Shown in pieces: positions 31,813 to 41,078 of a stretch of 64,000 bases of DNA. Source of the DNA: Planctomycetota bacterium (GTDB lineage Bacteria > Planctomycetota > Phycisphaerae > Sedimentisphaerales > Anaerobacaceae). Both the position numbers and the translations under genes were made by a program. The notes under the pieces are model-generated. The model was not told the origin of the DNA. It saw nothing but the letters and a program-made list of their open reading frames with translations, and did no database searches. How positions within the stretch are numbered: position 1 is the first letter of the stretch; every line of letters begins with the position of its first letter. The stretch is from the NCBI GenBank assembly GCA_022566315.1, contig JADFJC010000001.1, positions 35,982 through 99,981 of the forward strand, given 5' to 3'.

Positions 31813-33036
31813 ATGAAAAATTTCGACATTGATGCCTATACTCCGGCTCAAATGGCCGCCCGGGTGGAAAAGGCAGGAATTGTTAAAGGTAATCTTGACT
31901 TTCTCTCGATGTTCACTCTTTCTATAATGGCCGGTGCCTTCATCGCGTTTGGAGCGATACTGTACACTTATGTAATTCATGATTCGTCTTTGAGTTTGGG
32001 CCTGACAAAACTGCTTGGGGGGCTGGTTTTTTGCCTTGGACTGATTTTGGTCATTGTTGCCGGTGCAGAACTATTCACGGGAAATAACCTGATAGTAATG
32101 GCTTATGTCAGTAGAAAAATATCACTCCGAAGGCTTCTTCGCAACTGGACAATTGTTTTTTGCGGCAATCTTGCAGGTTCATTGGCTATGGTGTTTTTAC
32201 TTTCCCAAAGTGGACAATGGACCGAGGCAGGAGCTTCCGTGGGCGTCAAGGCACTTATGATAGCAAATGGAAAGGTTAACCTGACATTTCTCCAGGCACT
32301 GTCACGGGGGATATTATGTAACATACTGGTATGTCTTGCGGTTTGGCTCTGTTTCAGTGGTCGTTCCGTTACCGATAAAGTGCTGGCTATAATATTCCCT
32401 ATCACGGCTTTTGTAGCTCTCGGCTTCGAACACTCTGTCGCAAATATGTATTTTGTTCCGGCCGGACTTGTCCTCAAACACAATACACAGGTGTTATCCG
32501 CGGCAGAAGGATTGCTCGGTCAGGTTCCTGACCTGTCAAGACTAACAATTTACGGTTTTCTCGTAAGGAATCTTCTGCCTGTGTCTCTGGGGAATATTAT
32601 TGGAGGTGGCCTTTTAGTTGGTGTTATATATTGGTTTGTATATCTTAGACGCACCGCTGCTGAGCCGGTTCGAAAAATTATGACTAAAGGTCCGCCTATG
32701 ATTGCATCGGACAAGATGGTAGTTGAGGCCATTGAGATGATGAAACGTTATCGTGTTGGCAGTGTTCTTGTGGGCGAATCTGAAGATAACGCCGTGGGTA
32801 TCGTCAGCGAGGCCGATATTGTACGAAATGTCCTTGCCGCAGGTGCAAATCTCGATACGGTCAAGGTCGAAGAAATTATGAGTTCTCCCCTGATTTCCGT
32901 GGACGTTAAGACGCCTATTCACAAAATCTATCATACAATGACCGAACACTGCATTCGGCATTTGGTTATCACAGAACTCGGTAAAAAGGTCGGCTTTATA
33001 TCGGTTAAGGATTTACTTCGGGGAGCAGTTCCCTGA
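31813..33036 (+). CDS. Formate/nitrite transporter channel fused to a CBS domain pair
   Basis: A 407-residue inner-membrane protein. Residues 1-285 are an FNT channel with six membrane segments (AGAFIAFGAILYTYVI, LGLILVIVAGAELFTGNN, GFEHSVANMYFVPAGL with the conserved central His). It is followed at about 290-407 by two CBS domains (VRKIMTKGPPMIASDKMVV, VEEIMSSPLISVDVKTPIH), each with the usual GIVSEADIV or GFISVKDLL end. FNT proteins are pentamers of 260-290 residues that carry formate, nitrite or hydrosulfide. CBS pairs bind adenine nucleotides. The fusion suggests a channel gated by cell energy state. It starts 13 bases after the perR-like gene, so it is likely co-regulated. Confidence 0.9.
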   Translation: MKNFDIDAYTPAQMAARVEKAGIVKGNLDFLSMFTLSIMAGAFIAFGAILYTYVIHDSSLSLGLTKLLGGLVFCLGLILVIVAGAELFTGNNLIVMAYVSRKISLRRLLRNWTIVFCGNLAGSLAMVFLLSQSGQWTEAGASVGVKALMIANGKVNLTFLQALSRGILCNILVCLAVWLCFSGRSVTDKVLAIIFPITAFVALGFEHSVANMYFVPAGLVLKHNTQVLSAAEGLLGQVPDLSRLTIYGFLVRNLLPVSLGNIIGGGLLVGVIYWFVYLRRTAAEPVRKIMTKGPPMIASDKMVVEAIEMMKRYRVGSVLVGESEDNAVGIVSEADIVRNVLAAGANLDTVKVEEIMSSPLISVDVKTPIHKIYHTMTEHCIRHLVITELGKKVGFISVKDLLRGAVP

Positions 33037-33131
33037 TGAAAGTTGATTTGTGGAGCTGCGCGGTAAAAACTGCGGCAGTTAGTAAATGAACTATGTTGAT
33101 TAGTAATTGTTATACGAAAGAGAGGTAGCTT

Positions 33132-33704
33132 ATGGAACTTAAAGGAAGTCAGACAGAAAAGAATTTGTTAGCGGCGTTCGCGGGTGAATCACAGGCAAGA
33201 AACAGGTACACATATTTTGCCAGCCAGGCCAGGAAGGAAGAGTATGTGCAGATAGCAGCGATTTTCGAAGAGACAGCCAACCAGGAAAAGGAGCACGCCA
33301 AGCGTGAGTTCAAGTTCTTGCAGGGCGGCGAAGTGGAAATTACCGCAGCGTTCCCGGCTGGTGTTATCGGTAATACACTCGAAAATCTAAAGGCGTCAGC
33401 CGCAGGTGAACACTACGAGACAACAGAGATGTATCCGGGCTTCGCCAAGGTCGCGGAAAAGGAAGGGTTCGATGAAATAGCGGAGGTGTTCCGAAATATT
33501 GCAGTTGCTGAGAAGCGGCACGAGGACAGATACGTCGCTTTGGCCAAGAATATAACCAATGGGGTTGTTTTCAAGCGTGAAAAATCGGTAAGATGGGTTT
33601 GCAGAAACTGCGGTTATGTACACGAAGGCCCGGAAGCTCCCGATGTGTGCCCCGCCTGTGCACATTCGCAGGCGCATTTTGAACTGGAAGCTACCAACTA
33701 CTAA
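33132..33704 (+). CDS. rbr: Rubrerythrin
   Basis: A 190-residue peroxide reductase. The ferritin-like diiron domain (residues 1-145) shows the ExxH pairs [23 protein letters not shown] and [15 protein letters not shown]. The C-terminal rubredoxin domain has [10 protein letters not shown] and [12 protein letters not shown], a Cys4 iron site. It reduces H2O2 with electrons from NAD(P)H via rubredoxin-type carriers in the cytoplasm. The RBS GAGAGG precedes the ATG. It lies between the FNT-CBS gene and Ni-SOD. Confidence 0.95.
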   Translation: MELKGSQTEKNLLAAFAGESQARNRYTYFASQARKEEYVQIAAIFEETANQEKEHAKREFKFLQGGEVEITAAFPAGVIGNTLENLKASAAGEHYETTEMYPGFAKVAEKEGFDEIAEVFRNIAVAEKRHEDRYVALAKNITNGVVFKREKSVRWVCRNCGYVHEGPEAPDVCPACAHSQAHFELEATNY

Positions 33705-33724
33705 TCAAAGGAAAGGAACGGACA

Positions 33725-34204
33725 ATGAAAATAAGAATCAATAAGAAACTCATATTGGGGGCTGTCTTACTGTCGGCGATCGTCTTTGGTTCATTGGCGT
33801 ATTCGCATTGTCAAATACCTTGCGGCATATACGACGATGAGGCCCGGTTTAATATGATTGCCGAGCATATTACAACGGTCGAGAAATCGATGAAGCTGAT
33901 AGAAAGCCTGTCTGCTCAACAAAAGCCAAATATGAACCAGGTGGTTCGCTGGGTCAACAACAAGGACAAACACGCCGACGAAATCAGCCATATAGTAACC
34001 TATTATTTCATGGCTCAACGAGTGAAACTGCCGGCGAAGGGTAACACGAAAGCATTCAACGAATATGTCACGAAACTGACTTTGCTTCACCAGATGCTTG
34101 TCTATTCGATGAAGACGAAGCAAACGACCGACCTGGAAAACGTGGATAAACTCAGGTCTTTGTCGGACGAGTTTCATAAGGTACATTTTGGCAAAGTCGG
34201 GTAG
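33725..34204 (+). CDS. sodN: Nickel superoxide dismutase with Sec signal peptide
   Basis: A 159-residue precursor. Residues 1-27 form a Sec signal peptide with a SLAYS cleavage site. The mature protein then begins HCQIPCGIYDDEARF, exactly the Ni-hook HCxxPCGxY whose His1 amine/imidazole and two Cys bind nickel. The helical remainder matches the Ni-SOD four-helix bundle (MIAEHITTVEKSMKLI). Known Ni-SOD is made with a short leader removed by SodX; no sodX is nearby, so the signal peptidase probably exposes His1 on export. That would place superoxide dismutation in the periplasm. The gene is 20 bases after rubrerythrin. Confidence 0.92.
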   Translation: MKIRINKKLILGAVLLSAIVFGSLAYSHCQIPCGIYDDEARFNMIAEHITTVEKSMKLIESLSAQQKPNMNQVVRWVNNKDKHADEISHIVTYYFMAQRVKLPAKGNTKAFNEYVTKLTLLHQMLVYSMKTKQTTDLENVDKLRSLSDEFHKVHFGKVG

Positions 34205-34338
34205 AATATGGGCGAGTTAGTGAGATAGCGTTCTGCCAATAACTATTTCGAGAAATGCTTTATATGACGAGATGAGATCACTAAACAGTTCGGAAATAAT
34301 TGTCTATGAATTGAAAGTTGTAAGAAAGGAGAAATTTG

Positions 34339-34968
34339 ATGTGTCAAATAGTTGAAACCAAAATCCAAGTTGGTCAGCCGGCACCAGCGTTTGCAGGGCA
34401 GGCGGTTGTCGGACAGAATATCGTCGACATCTCCTACGAAGCCGGCACACTAACAGTTGATGGAAAGGAGAGCAAGGGCAAATACCTGGTTCTGTTCTTC
34501 TATCCTCTGGACTTTACTTTCGTGTGCCCCACGGAAATCGTTGCCTTCCACAAGAAAATCGCCGAGTTTGAGAAAGCCGGAGCCAATGTTGTAGGTGTAT
34601 CGGTAGACAGTCCATATACGCATCTTGCGTGGAAAAACACCCCGCGTAATAAAGGGGGACTGGGCCAGATTGACTTTCCATTACTGGCGGATCTGAATAA
34701 GCAGGCGGCTAAGGATTACGAAGCACTGTTGGATGACGGCATCGCGGCGCGGGGAGTATTCATCATTGATGGTGACGGTGTTTTGCAGAGCTATACGGTC
34801 AACAATCTGGGTGTAGGACGTAACGTCGATGAGATCATTCGCTTGATTGAGGGCTTCAAGTTCGTAGCAGAACACGGCGAAGTCTGTCCTGCCAACTGGA
34901 ATCCGGGTGATGCTACGATGAAACCGGATCCTGTGGGTTCTCAGGAGTTCTTTGCAAAAATCAAGTAG
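34339..34968 (+). CDS. 2-Cys peroxiredoxin (AhpC/TSA family)
   Basis: A 209-residue thiol peroxidase. The ATG at 34339 has AAAGGAG upstream. It has the thioredoxin fold with YPLDFTFVCPTEI holding the peroxidatic Cys, and the resolving Cys in HGEVCPANWNPGD near residue 180. GVSVDSPYTHLAW and ARGVFIIDGDGVLQ are also typical. Family length is normal. It removes H2O2, organic peroxides and possibly peroxynitrite. It lacks an adjacent ahpF, so its reductant is probably a thioredoxin system. Confidence 0.95.
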   Translation: MCQIVETKIQVGQPAPAFAGQAVVGQNIVDISYEAGTLTVDGKESKGKYLVLFFYPLDFTFVCPTEIVAFHKKIAEFEKAGANVVGVSVDSPYTHLAWKNTPRNKGGLGQIDFPLLADLNKQAAKDYEALLDDGIAARGVFIIDGDGVLQSYTVNNLGVGRNVDEIIRLIEGFKFVAEHGEVCPANWNPGDATMKPDPVGSQEFFAKIK

Positions 34969-35279
34969 CCCAGGGGAACTATTGTGGATACCTGCTACCC
35001 GCTACCCGCTTTCGTGGGGACGAGTTTACCCTGCCTGTACCCGTTAGGTTACGACAGGCACGGGTGCAAAAGCAGGGGCGGGCACAAGCTTCGCAGGAAT
35101 GACCGGTCATAGATTCAAACTTGAGGCGATATTAGGCTGACGAAAACAACAGGCCAACGGCCGATCACTGCAGCAGAATGATATTGACAAATCGGCGCTT
35201 AGCGTTTATCTATTGTGGCAAGTGTTTCTAAGAAAGAAATCAACATGACAACTACATAAGACAGGAAGATGCCAGATTG
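34969..35279. other. Spacer with diverged palindromic repeat
   Basis: A 311-base region with no gene. It contains CCGCTTTCGTGGGGACGAG, TGCCTGT (35032-35038) paired with ACAGGCA (35054-35060), and GCTTCGCAGGAATGACCGG, which are diverged pieces of the repeat at 28054-28121. The promoter for the flavodiiron gene should lie in the last 100 bases. Confidence 0.5.
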
Positions 35280-36482
35280 ATGACAGAAAGAAGAGATTCT
35301 ATGAGGATGATTAAGCCAAATGTATATTCCGTAGGCTCGATCGACTTTGATGCGAGGCTTTTTGACAGGTTAATTCCGCTGCCGGACGGGACCAGCTACA
35401 ATTCTTATTTGGTACGTGGCAATGAAAAAGTAGCACTGCTTGATACGGTGGATCCGGCCAAGACAAAAGTTTTACTGAATAATCTTGTCAAGCTTGGGAT
35501 TGATAAGATTGACTACGTCATTGCCCATCATGCAGAGCAGGACCATTCCGGGTCTCTGCCTGATGTTTTGTTAATATATCCGGACGCAAAGGTAGTAACA
35601 AATCCCAAATGTAAGGGTATGCTGATTGACCTGCTCGGCATAGAAGATGATAAATTTATCACGGTCGAAGACGGCGAAACGCTCTCGTTAGGCGACAAGA
35701 CTCTGCAGTTTGTTTACCTTCCCTGGGTGCACTGGCCGGAGACTATGGGAACATATCTTAAAGAGGATAAGATACTTTTTTCGTGCGATTTTTTTGGCGC
35801 TCACCTGGCCTCAAGCAGTCTGTTCGTTGAAGATGAGGCAGTGGTCTATGAATCGGCAAAACGCTATTACGCTGAGATTATGATGCCATTCAGGCGGCAG
35901 ATAAATACCAACCTGGCAAAGCTTAGTAACTTAGATATAGAGATCATTGCACCAAGTCACGGGCCGGTACATAATCGGCCAAAGTTCATCGTTGATGCTT
36001 ATAAGGACTGGACTTCTGAGACCGTTAAAAACGAGGTGGTAATGGCTTATGTCTCGATGCATGGCAGCACAGCTAAAATGGTGTCATATTTTGTTGAGGC
36101 CTTGATGGACAGAGGCATTACGGTAAGGCAATTTGAGCTTTCGACGGTCGATATAGGCAAGCTTGCGATGGCATTGGTAGATGCAGCAACGGTGGTTATT
36201 GGCTCACCTACGGTTCTGATAGGGCCGCATCCGTGTGCGGCTTATGCAGCTTTTCTGGTAAACGCTCTCAGGCCCAAGACTAAATTTGCTTCTATCATAG
36301 GCTCTTACAGCTGGGGCAGCAAAATGGTCGAGCAGTTAACGGGTATGATGTCAAATCTCAAGGCAGAGATTCTCGAACCGGTGTTAGCAAAGGGCGAACC
36401 CAGGGAGAGCGACTTTGCTGCGCTTGACAGGCTCGCTGATGAAATTCTGGCTAAACATAAAGAAGTTGGAATCACAAATTAG
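35280..36482 (+). CDS. fprA: Flavodiiron protein (FprA/ROO family)
   Basis: A 400-residue cytoplasmic O2 or NO reductase. The N-terminal metallo-beta-lactamase-like domain carries the diiron ligands HAEQDHSGSLPD, VHWPETMGTY, SCDFFGAH and APSHGPV. The C-terminal flavodoxin domain (about 250-395) binds FMN (YVSMHGSTAKM, GSPTVLIGPHP, GSYSWGSKM). It converts O2 to water or NO to N2O, drawing electrons from rubredoxin. Likely partners in this window are the flavin reductase-rubredoxin fusion at 40306 and rubrerythrin. The start at 35280 has AGGAAG nearby; ATGs at 35301 and 35307 are alternatives. Confidence 0.93.
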   Translation: MTERRDSMRMIKPNVYSVGSIDFDARLFDRLIPLPDGTSYNSYLVRGNEKVALLDTVDPAKTKVLLNNLVKLGIDKIDYVIAHHAEQDHSGSLPDVLLIYPDAKVVTNPKCKGMLIDLLGIEDDKFITVEDGETLSLGDKTLQFVYLPWVHWPETMGTYLKEDKILFSCDFFGAHLASSSLFVEDEAVVYESAKRYYAEIMMPFRRQINTNLAKLSNLDIEIIAPSHGPVHNRPKFIVDAYKDWTSETVKNEVVMAYVSMHGSTAKMVSYFVEALMDRGITVRQFELSTVDIGKLAMALVDAATVVIGSPTVLIGPHPCAAYAAFLVNALRPKTKFASIIGSYSWGSKMVEQLTGMMSNLKAEILEPVLAKGEPRESDFAALDRLADEILAKHKEVGITN

Positions 36483-36510
36483 AATCTTTAAATCATAAAA
36501 GGAGTGAATT

Positions 36511-36885
36511 ATGGCTGAAAAACTTCAAATTTACAAATGCGCGGCTTGTGGCAATATTGTCGAAGTGCTTCACGGTGGTGACGGTGAATTAGTGTGTTGT
36601 GGTAAGCCCATGGAGCTTTTAGTTGAAAAAACCGCTGATGCCGCAACAGAAAAGCACGTGCCTGTGATTGAAAAAATCGCCAGCGGCTACAAGGTAAAGG
36701 TCGGTAGCGTACCTCATCCAATGCTGGATGAGCACTATATCGAGTGGATTGAGCTGCTGGCCGATGGTAAGGCATATCGACAGTTCCTTGAACCCGGCGG
36801 TGCGCCTGAAGCTGTGTTTAACCTTGAGGCCGATTCTGTCAGCGCCAGAGAGCACTGCAATGTACACGGTCTGTGGAAAGGGTAA
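36511..36885 (+). CDS. dfx: Desulfoferrodoxin, 2Fe superoxide reductase
   Basis: A 124-residue superoxide reductase. The N-terminal desulforedoxin-like center I has CAACGN and ELVCCGKP (four Cys). The catalytic center II ligands are [21 protein letters not shown] and [10 protein letters not shown] (His4Cys). Lys of EKHVP and Glu-like residues tune the reaction. It reduces superoxide to peroxide without making O2, with electrons from rubredoxin. Start follows AAAGGAG. It is 28 bases after fprA and 3 bases before ferritin, so these three form a tight operon. Confidence 0.96.
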   Translation: MAEKLQIYKCAACGNIVEVLHGGDGELVCCGKPMELLVEKTADAATEKHVPVIEKIASGYKVKVGSVPHPMLDEHYIEWIELLADGKAYRQFLEPGGAPEAVFNLEADSVSAREHCNVHGLWKG

Positions 36886-36888
36886 GAA

Positions 36889-37404
36889 ATGATAAGCGAA
36901 AAGATGGAAGAGGCTTTGAATGGGCAGGTGAACGCTGAACTGTATTCGGCATATCTTTACTTGTCGATGGAGTCCTATTTTAAATCGCTGAATTTAAATG
37001 GCTTTGCCGGCTGGATGAGGGTACAGACACAGGAAGAAGTAATACACGCGATGAAGATTTATGACTTCATAAACGAACGCGGCGGCAGGGTTATATTGAA
37101 GGCTATAGAAGGGCCGCCGACAGAATGGGACTCACCATTGGCGGTTTTCGAGGCGGTTTATGTTCATGAACAAAAAGTTACAGGCCTGATTAACGACCTG
37201 GTGGATTTGGCTATTAAAGAAAAAGACCATGCCACAAACACCTTTTTACAGTGGTTCGTCAATGAGCAGGTCGAAGAAGAGTCCTCCGCCGATGAAGTAG
37301 TGCAACAATTGAAAATGATGGAAAACGCCCCGGGTGGAATGTTTATGCTCGACCGTGAATTAGGACAGCGAGTATTTACACCGCCCGCAGCCGAAGGAGG
37401 ATAA
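36889..37404 (+). CDS. ftnA: Ferritin (FtnA type)
   Basis: A 171-residue iron-storage protein. Four-helix ferritin fold with ferroxidase ligands in [29 protein letters not shown] and [14 protein letters not shown]. No heme-binding Met as in bacterioferritin was noted. It forms 24-mer shells that oxidise Fe(II), limiting Fenton chemistry. The gene begins 3 bases after dfx, which fits coupling of superoxide reduction with iron sequestration. Confidence 0.94.
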   Translation: MISEKMEEALNGQVNAELYSAYLYLSMESYFKSLNLNGFAGWMRVQTQEEVIHAMKIYDFINERGGRVILKAIEGPPTEWDSPLAVFEAVYVHEQKVTGLINDLVDLAIKEKDHATNTFLQWFVNEQVEEESSADEVVQQLKMMENAPGGMFMLDRELGQRVFTPPAAEGG

Positions 37405-37598
37405 TGATGAGCATCTCTTTTAGAGATTAGAAGCCTGGAAGTATCTAAAAGCAATTTCGATTTGAGTCAATTGCTTAAACTTGACTTTTCAATACAGACT
37501 TAACATTCTATTGAAGATGAGGCTTAACGGTGTAGCTGAGCAGGAATAAATAGGAAATCAAGATTTGGAATTTAAATCAAAAAAAAGAGGGTATTAAA

Positions 37599-39113
37599 AT
37601 GAGTGATAAAAGAAAACTAACCACTGCATTCGGGATACCGGTCGGCGACGACCAAAACTCTATGACTGCCGGCAGCCGTGGGCCAGTCCTCATGCAAGAT
37701 GCTCATCTTCTGGAAAAATTATCTCATTTTGACCGTGAGCGCATACCTGAGCGGGTAGTGCACGCCAAGGGTGCCGGAGCGGGCGGCTATTTCGAAGTTA
37801 CCTCAGATGTAACTAAGTTTACTAAGGCCAAGTTCCTTTCTGAAGTGGGTAAGCGTACCGAGGTTTTTGTCCGATTTTCCACTGTTGGCGGTGAAAAAGG
37901 CTCAGCCGATGCTGCTCGCGACCCCCGCGGCTTTGCGGTTAAGTTCTACACCGAGGATGGAAACTACGACATGGTTGGGAATAACACCCCCGTATTCTTC
38001 ATTCGTGACCCACTAAAGTTTCCCGATTTCATCCACACCCAGAAACGGCACCCGGCCACTAACTGCCCAGAGCCTAACATGTTCTGGGACTTTCTTTCGC
38101 TGACTCCGGAATCAATCCACCAGGTTACTATTCTGTTCTCCGACAGGGGCACACCCGCCACTTACCGTCATATGAACGGATACAGCAGTCACACCTTCAA
38201 ATGGTATAATGAAAAGGGCAAGTACTTTTGGGTGCAATATCATTTCAAAACCGATCAAGGCATAAAGAACCTTACAAGAGAAGAAGCAGCCCGCATATCT
38301 GGTGAGGACCCTAATCACGCCACCCGAGATTTGTATGATGCAATAGAGCGGAGCGAATATCCGCGCTGGACACTAAAAATGCAGATAATGACTCCCGAAC
38401 AAGCAAAAGATTACCGATTTGACATCTTTGATATAACTAAAGTATGGCCCCACAGCGATTTTCCTCTAATCGAGGTTGGTCGTATGGTCCTAAACCGCAA
38501 CCCAAAGAACTATTTTGCTGAGGTTGAACAAGCCGCCTTTAGCCCTGGTAACATGGTGCCCGGAATTGCCGCCTCGCCGGATAAGATGTTACAGGCACGC
38601 ATCTTCTCGTACCACGATACCCACATCCACCGTCTGGGGCCCAACTACCACCTTTTACCGGTGAACTCGCCTAAAGCCGCCGCCGAGAACAGTTACCAAC
38701 GAGATGGTTTCATGCGTGTTGACGAAAACGGTGGTGCCGGTCCGAATTACTGGCCCAACAGCGTTGGAGGTCCTGCACCAGATCCGGATTCTTTAGAGCC
38801 ACCATTTGAGGTATCCGGCCAGGCCGCCCGCCAGGCTTACACGCACCCCAATGACGATTTCGTACAAGCCGGTAACCTTTACCGCGATGTCATGACCGAT
38901 GAAGATCGCGAGCACCTTGTCGGAAACATTGTAAGTCACTTAAGTGGTGCTCAAAAACGAATCCAATTACGTCAGGTGGCGTTGTTTTACAAAGCAGATA
39001 CAGACTATGGCCAACGTGTGTCCAGAGGGCTTGGTTTGGACGTCAAGGAAGTTGAGAATTTGGCAGCAATGTCCCAGGAAGACAGGGCTAAAGCCACGGC
39101 CCAAGGAGCTTAA
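37599..39113 (+). CDS. katA: Monofunctional heme catalase (clade 3, small subunit)
   Basis: A 504-residue catalase. Seen: [20 protein letters not shown] with the distal His, [14 protein letters not shown] with the distal Asn, and [18 protein letters not shown] with the proximal heme Tyr. NADPH-binding-type residues are in the region after [12 protein letters not shown]. The small-subunit length matches clade 3. Start ATG follows a purine-rich AAAGAGGG. No signal peptide, so cytoplasmic. With rubrerythrin and peroxiredoxin it gives the cell three ways to remove H2O2; catalase is the one that needs no reductant. Confidence 0.97.
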   Translation: MSDKRKLTTAFGIPVGDDQNSMTAGSRGPVLMQDAHLLEKLSHFDRERIPERVVHAKGAGAGGYFEVTSDVTKFTKAKFLSEVGKRTEVFVRFSTVGGEKGSADAARDPRGFAVKFYTEDGNYDMVGNNTPVFFIRDPLKFPDFIHTQKRHPATNCPEPNMFWDFLSLTPESIHQVTILFSDRGTPATYRHMNGYSSHTFKWYNEKGKYFWVQYHFKTDQGIKNLTREEAARISGEDPNHATRDLYDAIERSEYPRWTLKMQIMTPEQAKDYRFDIFDITKVWPHSDFPLIEVGRMVLNRNPKNYFAEVEQAAFSPGNMVPGIAASPDKMLQARIFSYHDTHIHRLGPNYHLLPVNSPKAAAENSYQRDGFMRVDENGGAGPNYWPNSVGGPAPDPDSLEPPFEVSGQAARQAYTHPNDDFVQAGNLYRDVMTDEDREHLVGNIVSHLSGAQKRIQLRQVALFYKADTDYGQRVSRGLGLDVKEVENLAAMSQEDRAKATAQGA

Positions 39114-39177
39114 GCACTTATTTTGTACATGGAACACAAGAGAGTATTGCAGGACCGCAACGGAAAGGAAAAGAATA

Positions 39178-39663
39178 ATGGTTATGCCTTTTAACGCTGA
39201 TGAAGTTTTTGAGATGGCCGAACAGATAGAAAGAAACGGAGCTAAGTTTTACCGTGCCGCAGCAAAAAAGTTCCCGGAATTACGACAGGTTCTGTCCGAC
39301 CTTGCAGCTATGGAAGATGAGCACGAGAAGACTTTTGCAGCTATGCGGGCGGAGCTTTCCGGAACAGAGATTAAGCCGCCCGTTTTCGACCCCGATGGCC
39401 AGGCACAGATGTATCTGCGCGCGATGGCTGATGAACACGTTTTTAACATCAAAGCCGACCCTGTCGAACAGTTGGCCGCTCAGGAAACACCCGAAGACAT
39501 CTTCAAAATGGCTATGGGCCTGGAAAGGGACTCTATCGCTTTTTATGTCGGCCTCAAAGAATCTGTCTCACCCAGGGCCGGCAAAGACAAAATTCAGGCC
39601 ATAATTAAAGAAGAGATAGGCCATATAGCTATCTTGAGCCAAAAACTGGAAGCTTTGAAATAG
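39178..39663 (+). CDS. Ferritin-like diiron protein (COG1633 type), copy 1
   Basis: A 161-residue rubrerythrin-like four-helix protein without a rubredoxin domain. Diiron-type Glu/His motifs: [49 protein letters not shown] and IKEEIGHIAILSQKL. The ATG at 39178 has GGAAAGGAA upstream. Function is unproven; family members act in peroxide or iron handling. It is 64 bases after katA and has a paralogue 130 bases downstream. Confidence 0.85.
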   Translation: MVMPFNADEVFEMAEQIERNGAKFYRAAAKKFPELRQVLSDLAAMEDEHEKTFAAMRAELSGTEIKPPVFDPDGQAQMYLRAMADEHVFNIKADPVEQLAAQETPEDIFKMAMGLERDSIAFYVGLKESVSPRAGKDKIQAIIKEEIGHIAILSQKLEALK

Positions 39664-39793
39664 CAACATACGCACTGCCTTACTGGTGTAGTTGTTCAGG
39701 GTCAAGGACTTTAGCCCAAGTGCATATTGCATGTGAATTCACTGTTCAAGCAAATTTGTGTAGCCCATACAGCCGGCTTAGAAAGGCGGAACA

Positions 39794-40282
39794 ATGACTG
39801 TTACAATTAGTGCTTTAAAAGTATTTGAAATTGCCGAACAGATTGAACGCAACGGCACGGCGTTTTACCGCAAAGCAGCGGAAATGTTTAATGAACCTAA
39901 TATCTGCAATATGTTTCTTGAACTGGCCGAATGGGAGGCCAAACATGAGCAGGTTTTTAGGGACATGAGAAGACAGCTCTCGGAATTAAACAGCAAACCG
40001 AGAACTTTCAGACCTGAGAAAACGCAGCCCGACCCACAAGTAATAGCCAGCCTTGCAGTATTCGGTGCAGGCTCAGAGCCGGTCCATAAACTCAAAAATA
40101 TTGAAAACGTAGCAGGTGTCCTCAAAAAAGCCATCAAAAAAGAAGAGGATTCTATCGCTTTCTATAAAAACCTGAAAGATTTCGTTCCTGTCAATGCCGA
40201 CAAAGACAAAGTCGATGATATTATCGAAGAAGAGATACGCCACATCAAGATCCTCAGACAGGCATTGGAACACAGAGAATAG
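39794..40282 (+). CDS. Ferritin-like diiron protein (COG1633 type), copy 2
   Basis: A 162-residue paralogue of the preceding ferritin-like protein with the same four motifs: [50 protein letters not shown] and [15 protein letters not shown]. The two have clearly diverged, so the duplication is old. AAAGGCGG precedes the ATG. It is followed after 23 bases by the flavin reductase-rubredoxin fusion, a plausible electron donor to diiron proteins. Confidence 0.85.
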   Translation: MTVTISALKVFEIAEQIERNGTAFYRKAAEMFNEPNICNMFLELAEWEAKHEQVFRDMRRQLSELNSKPRTFRPEKTQPDPQVIASLAVFGAGSEPVHKLKNIENVAGVLKKAIKKEEDSIAFYKNLKDFVPVNADKDKVDDIIEEEIRHIKILRQALEHRE

Positions 40283-40305
40283 CTTATTGGGATTGGGAGG
40301 CATGG

Positions 40306-41016
40306 ATGTTGGACCTGGAATCTTTATTCAAACTCTGCTATCCAATGTGTATAATCTGCTCAAAGAAGGATGTCAGATTCGCCGGCTGCATAATCAATAC
40401 TGTATTTCAGATTGTTCCTGAGCCACCAACGGTTGCTGTCAGCGTTAATAAAAAAAGTTTGACTCATGGGTACATTACCGACAGCAAGGTTTTCACCATA
40501 TCCATCCTCGCTGAAGGCACACCTATGGAGTTCATGGGGAGATTTGGTTTCAAGACCGGCAGAGACATAGACAAATTTGAGCAGGTAAGATACAAAATAG
40601 GTCAGACCGGCGCACCGATAGTTTTGGACAATGCGGTCAGTTTTATCGAAGCTAAAATTGTCGATGCAATCGATGTTGAAACACACACGCTATTTATCGG
40701 CGAGATTACAGCTTGTGAAACGGTTGATGACGACAAAATGCCGATGACATATACTTACTACCGGGATGTCAAACACGGCAGAACGCCGCGGACGGCGGCG
40801 ACTTACATAGAGGAAAAACCAAAGAAAATATCAGGACAAGGAGCCAAAGAAATGAAAAAGTATAAGTGTCTTATGTGCGGATACATTTACGACCCGGCTG
40901 TTGGTGACCCTGACAATGGGGTGGAAGCAAATACCGCTTTTGAAAATTTGCCCGACGATTGGCTATGCCCCGATTGCGGTGTCGGCAAAGACGAATTTGA
41001 GCCGCTGGAAGACTGA
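40306..41016 (+). CDS. hrb: Flavin reductase-rubredoxin fusion (high-molecular-weight rubredoxin)
   Basis: A 236-residue fusion. Residues 1-160 are a flavin reductase-like split-barrel that binds FMN ([34 protein letters not shown]). Residues 180-236 are a complete rubredoxin ([34 protein letters not shown]). The same fusion, Hrb of Moorella, is the NADH-linked electron donor to a flavodiiron protein; here fprA lies about 4 kb upstream in the same orientation. It probably also feeds dfx and rubrerythrin. The domain order and the [11 protein letters not shown] rubredoxin loop are standard. Confidence 0.92.
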   Translation: MLDLESLFKLCYPMCIICSKKDVRFAGCIINTVFQIVPEPPTVAVSVNKKSLTHGYITDSKVFTISILAEGTPMEFMGRFGFKTGRDIDKFEQVRYKIGQTGAPIVLDNAVSFIEAKIVDAIDVETHTLFIGEITACETVDDDKMPMTYTYYRDVKHGRTPRTAATYIEEKPKKISGQGAKEMKKYKCLMCGYIYDPAVGDPDNGVEANTAFENLPDDWLCPDCGVGKDEFEPLED

Positions 41017-41078
41017 ATAACATTACAGGAAAACCATAGACATTATTAGAGACCAGCCCAAAATAAGGAGCGGACGTT

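Noticed and set aside
38944-39177. Extended start for the first ferritin-like gene reaching into katA
   Set aside because: The extension overlaps the conserved katA end in another frame; the ATG at 39178 has an RBS and the family start.
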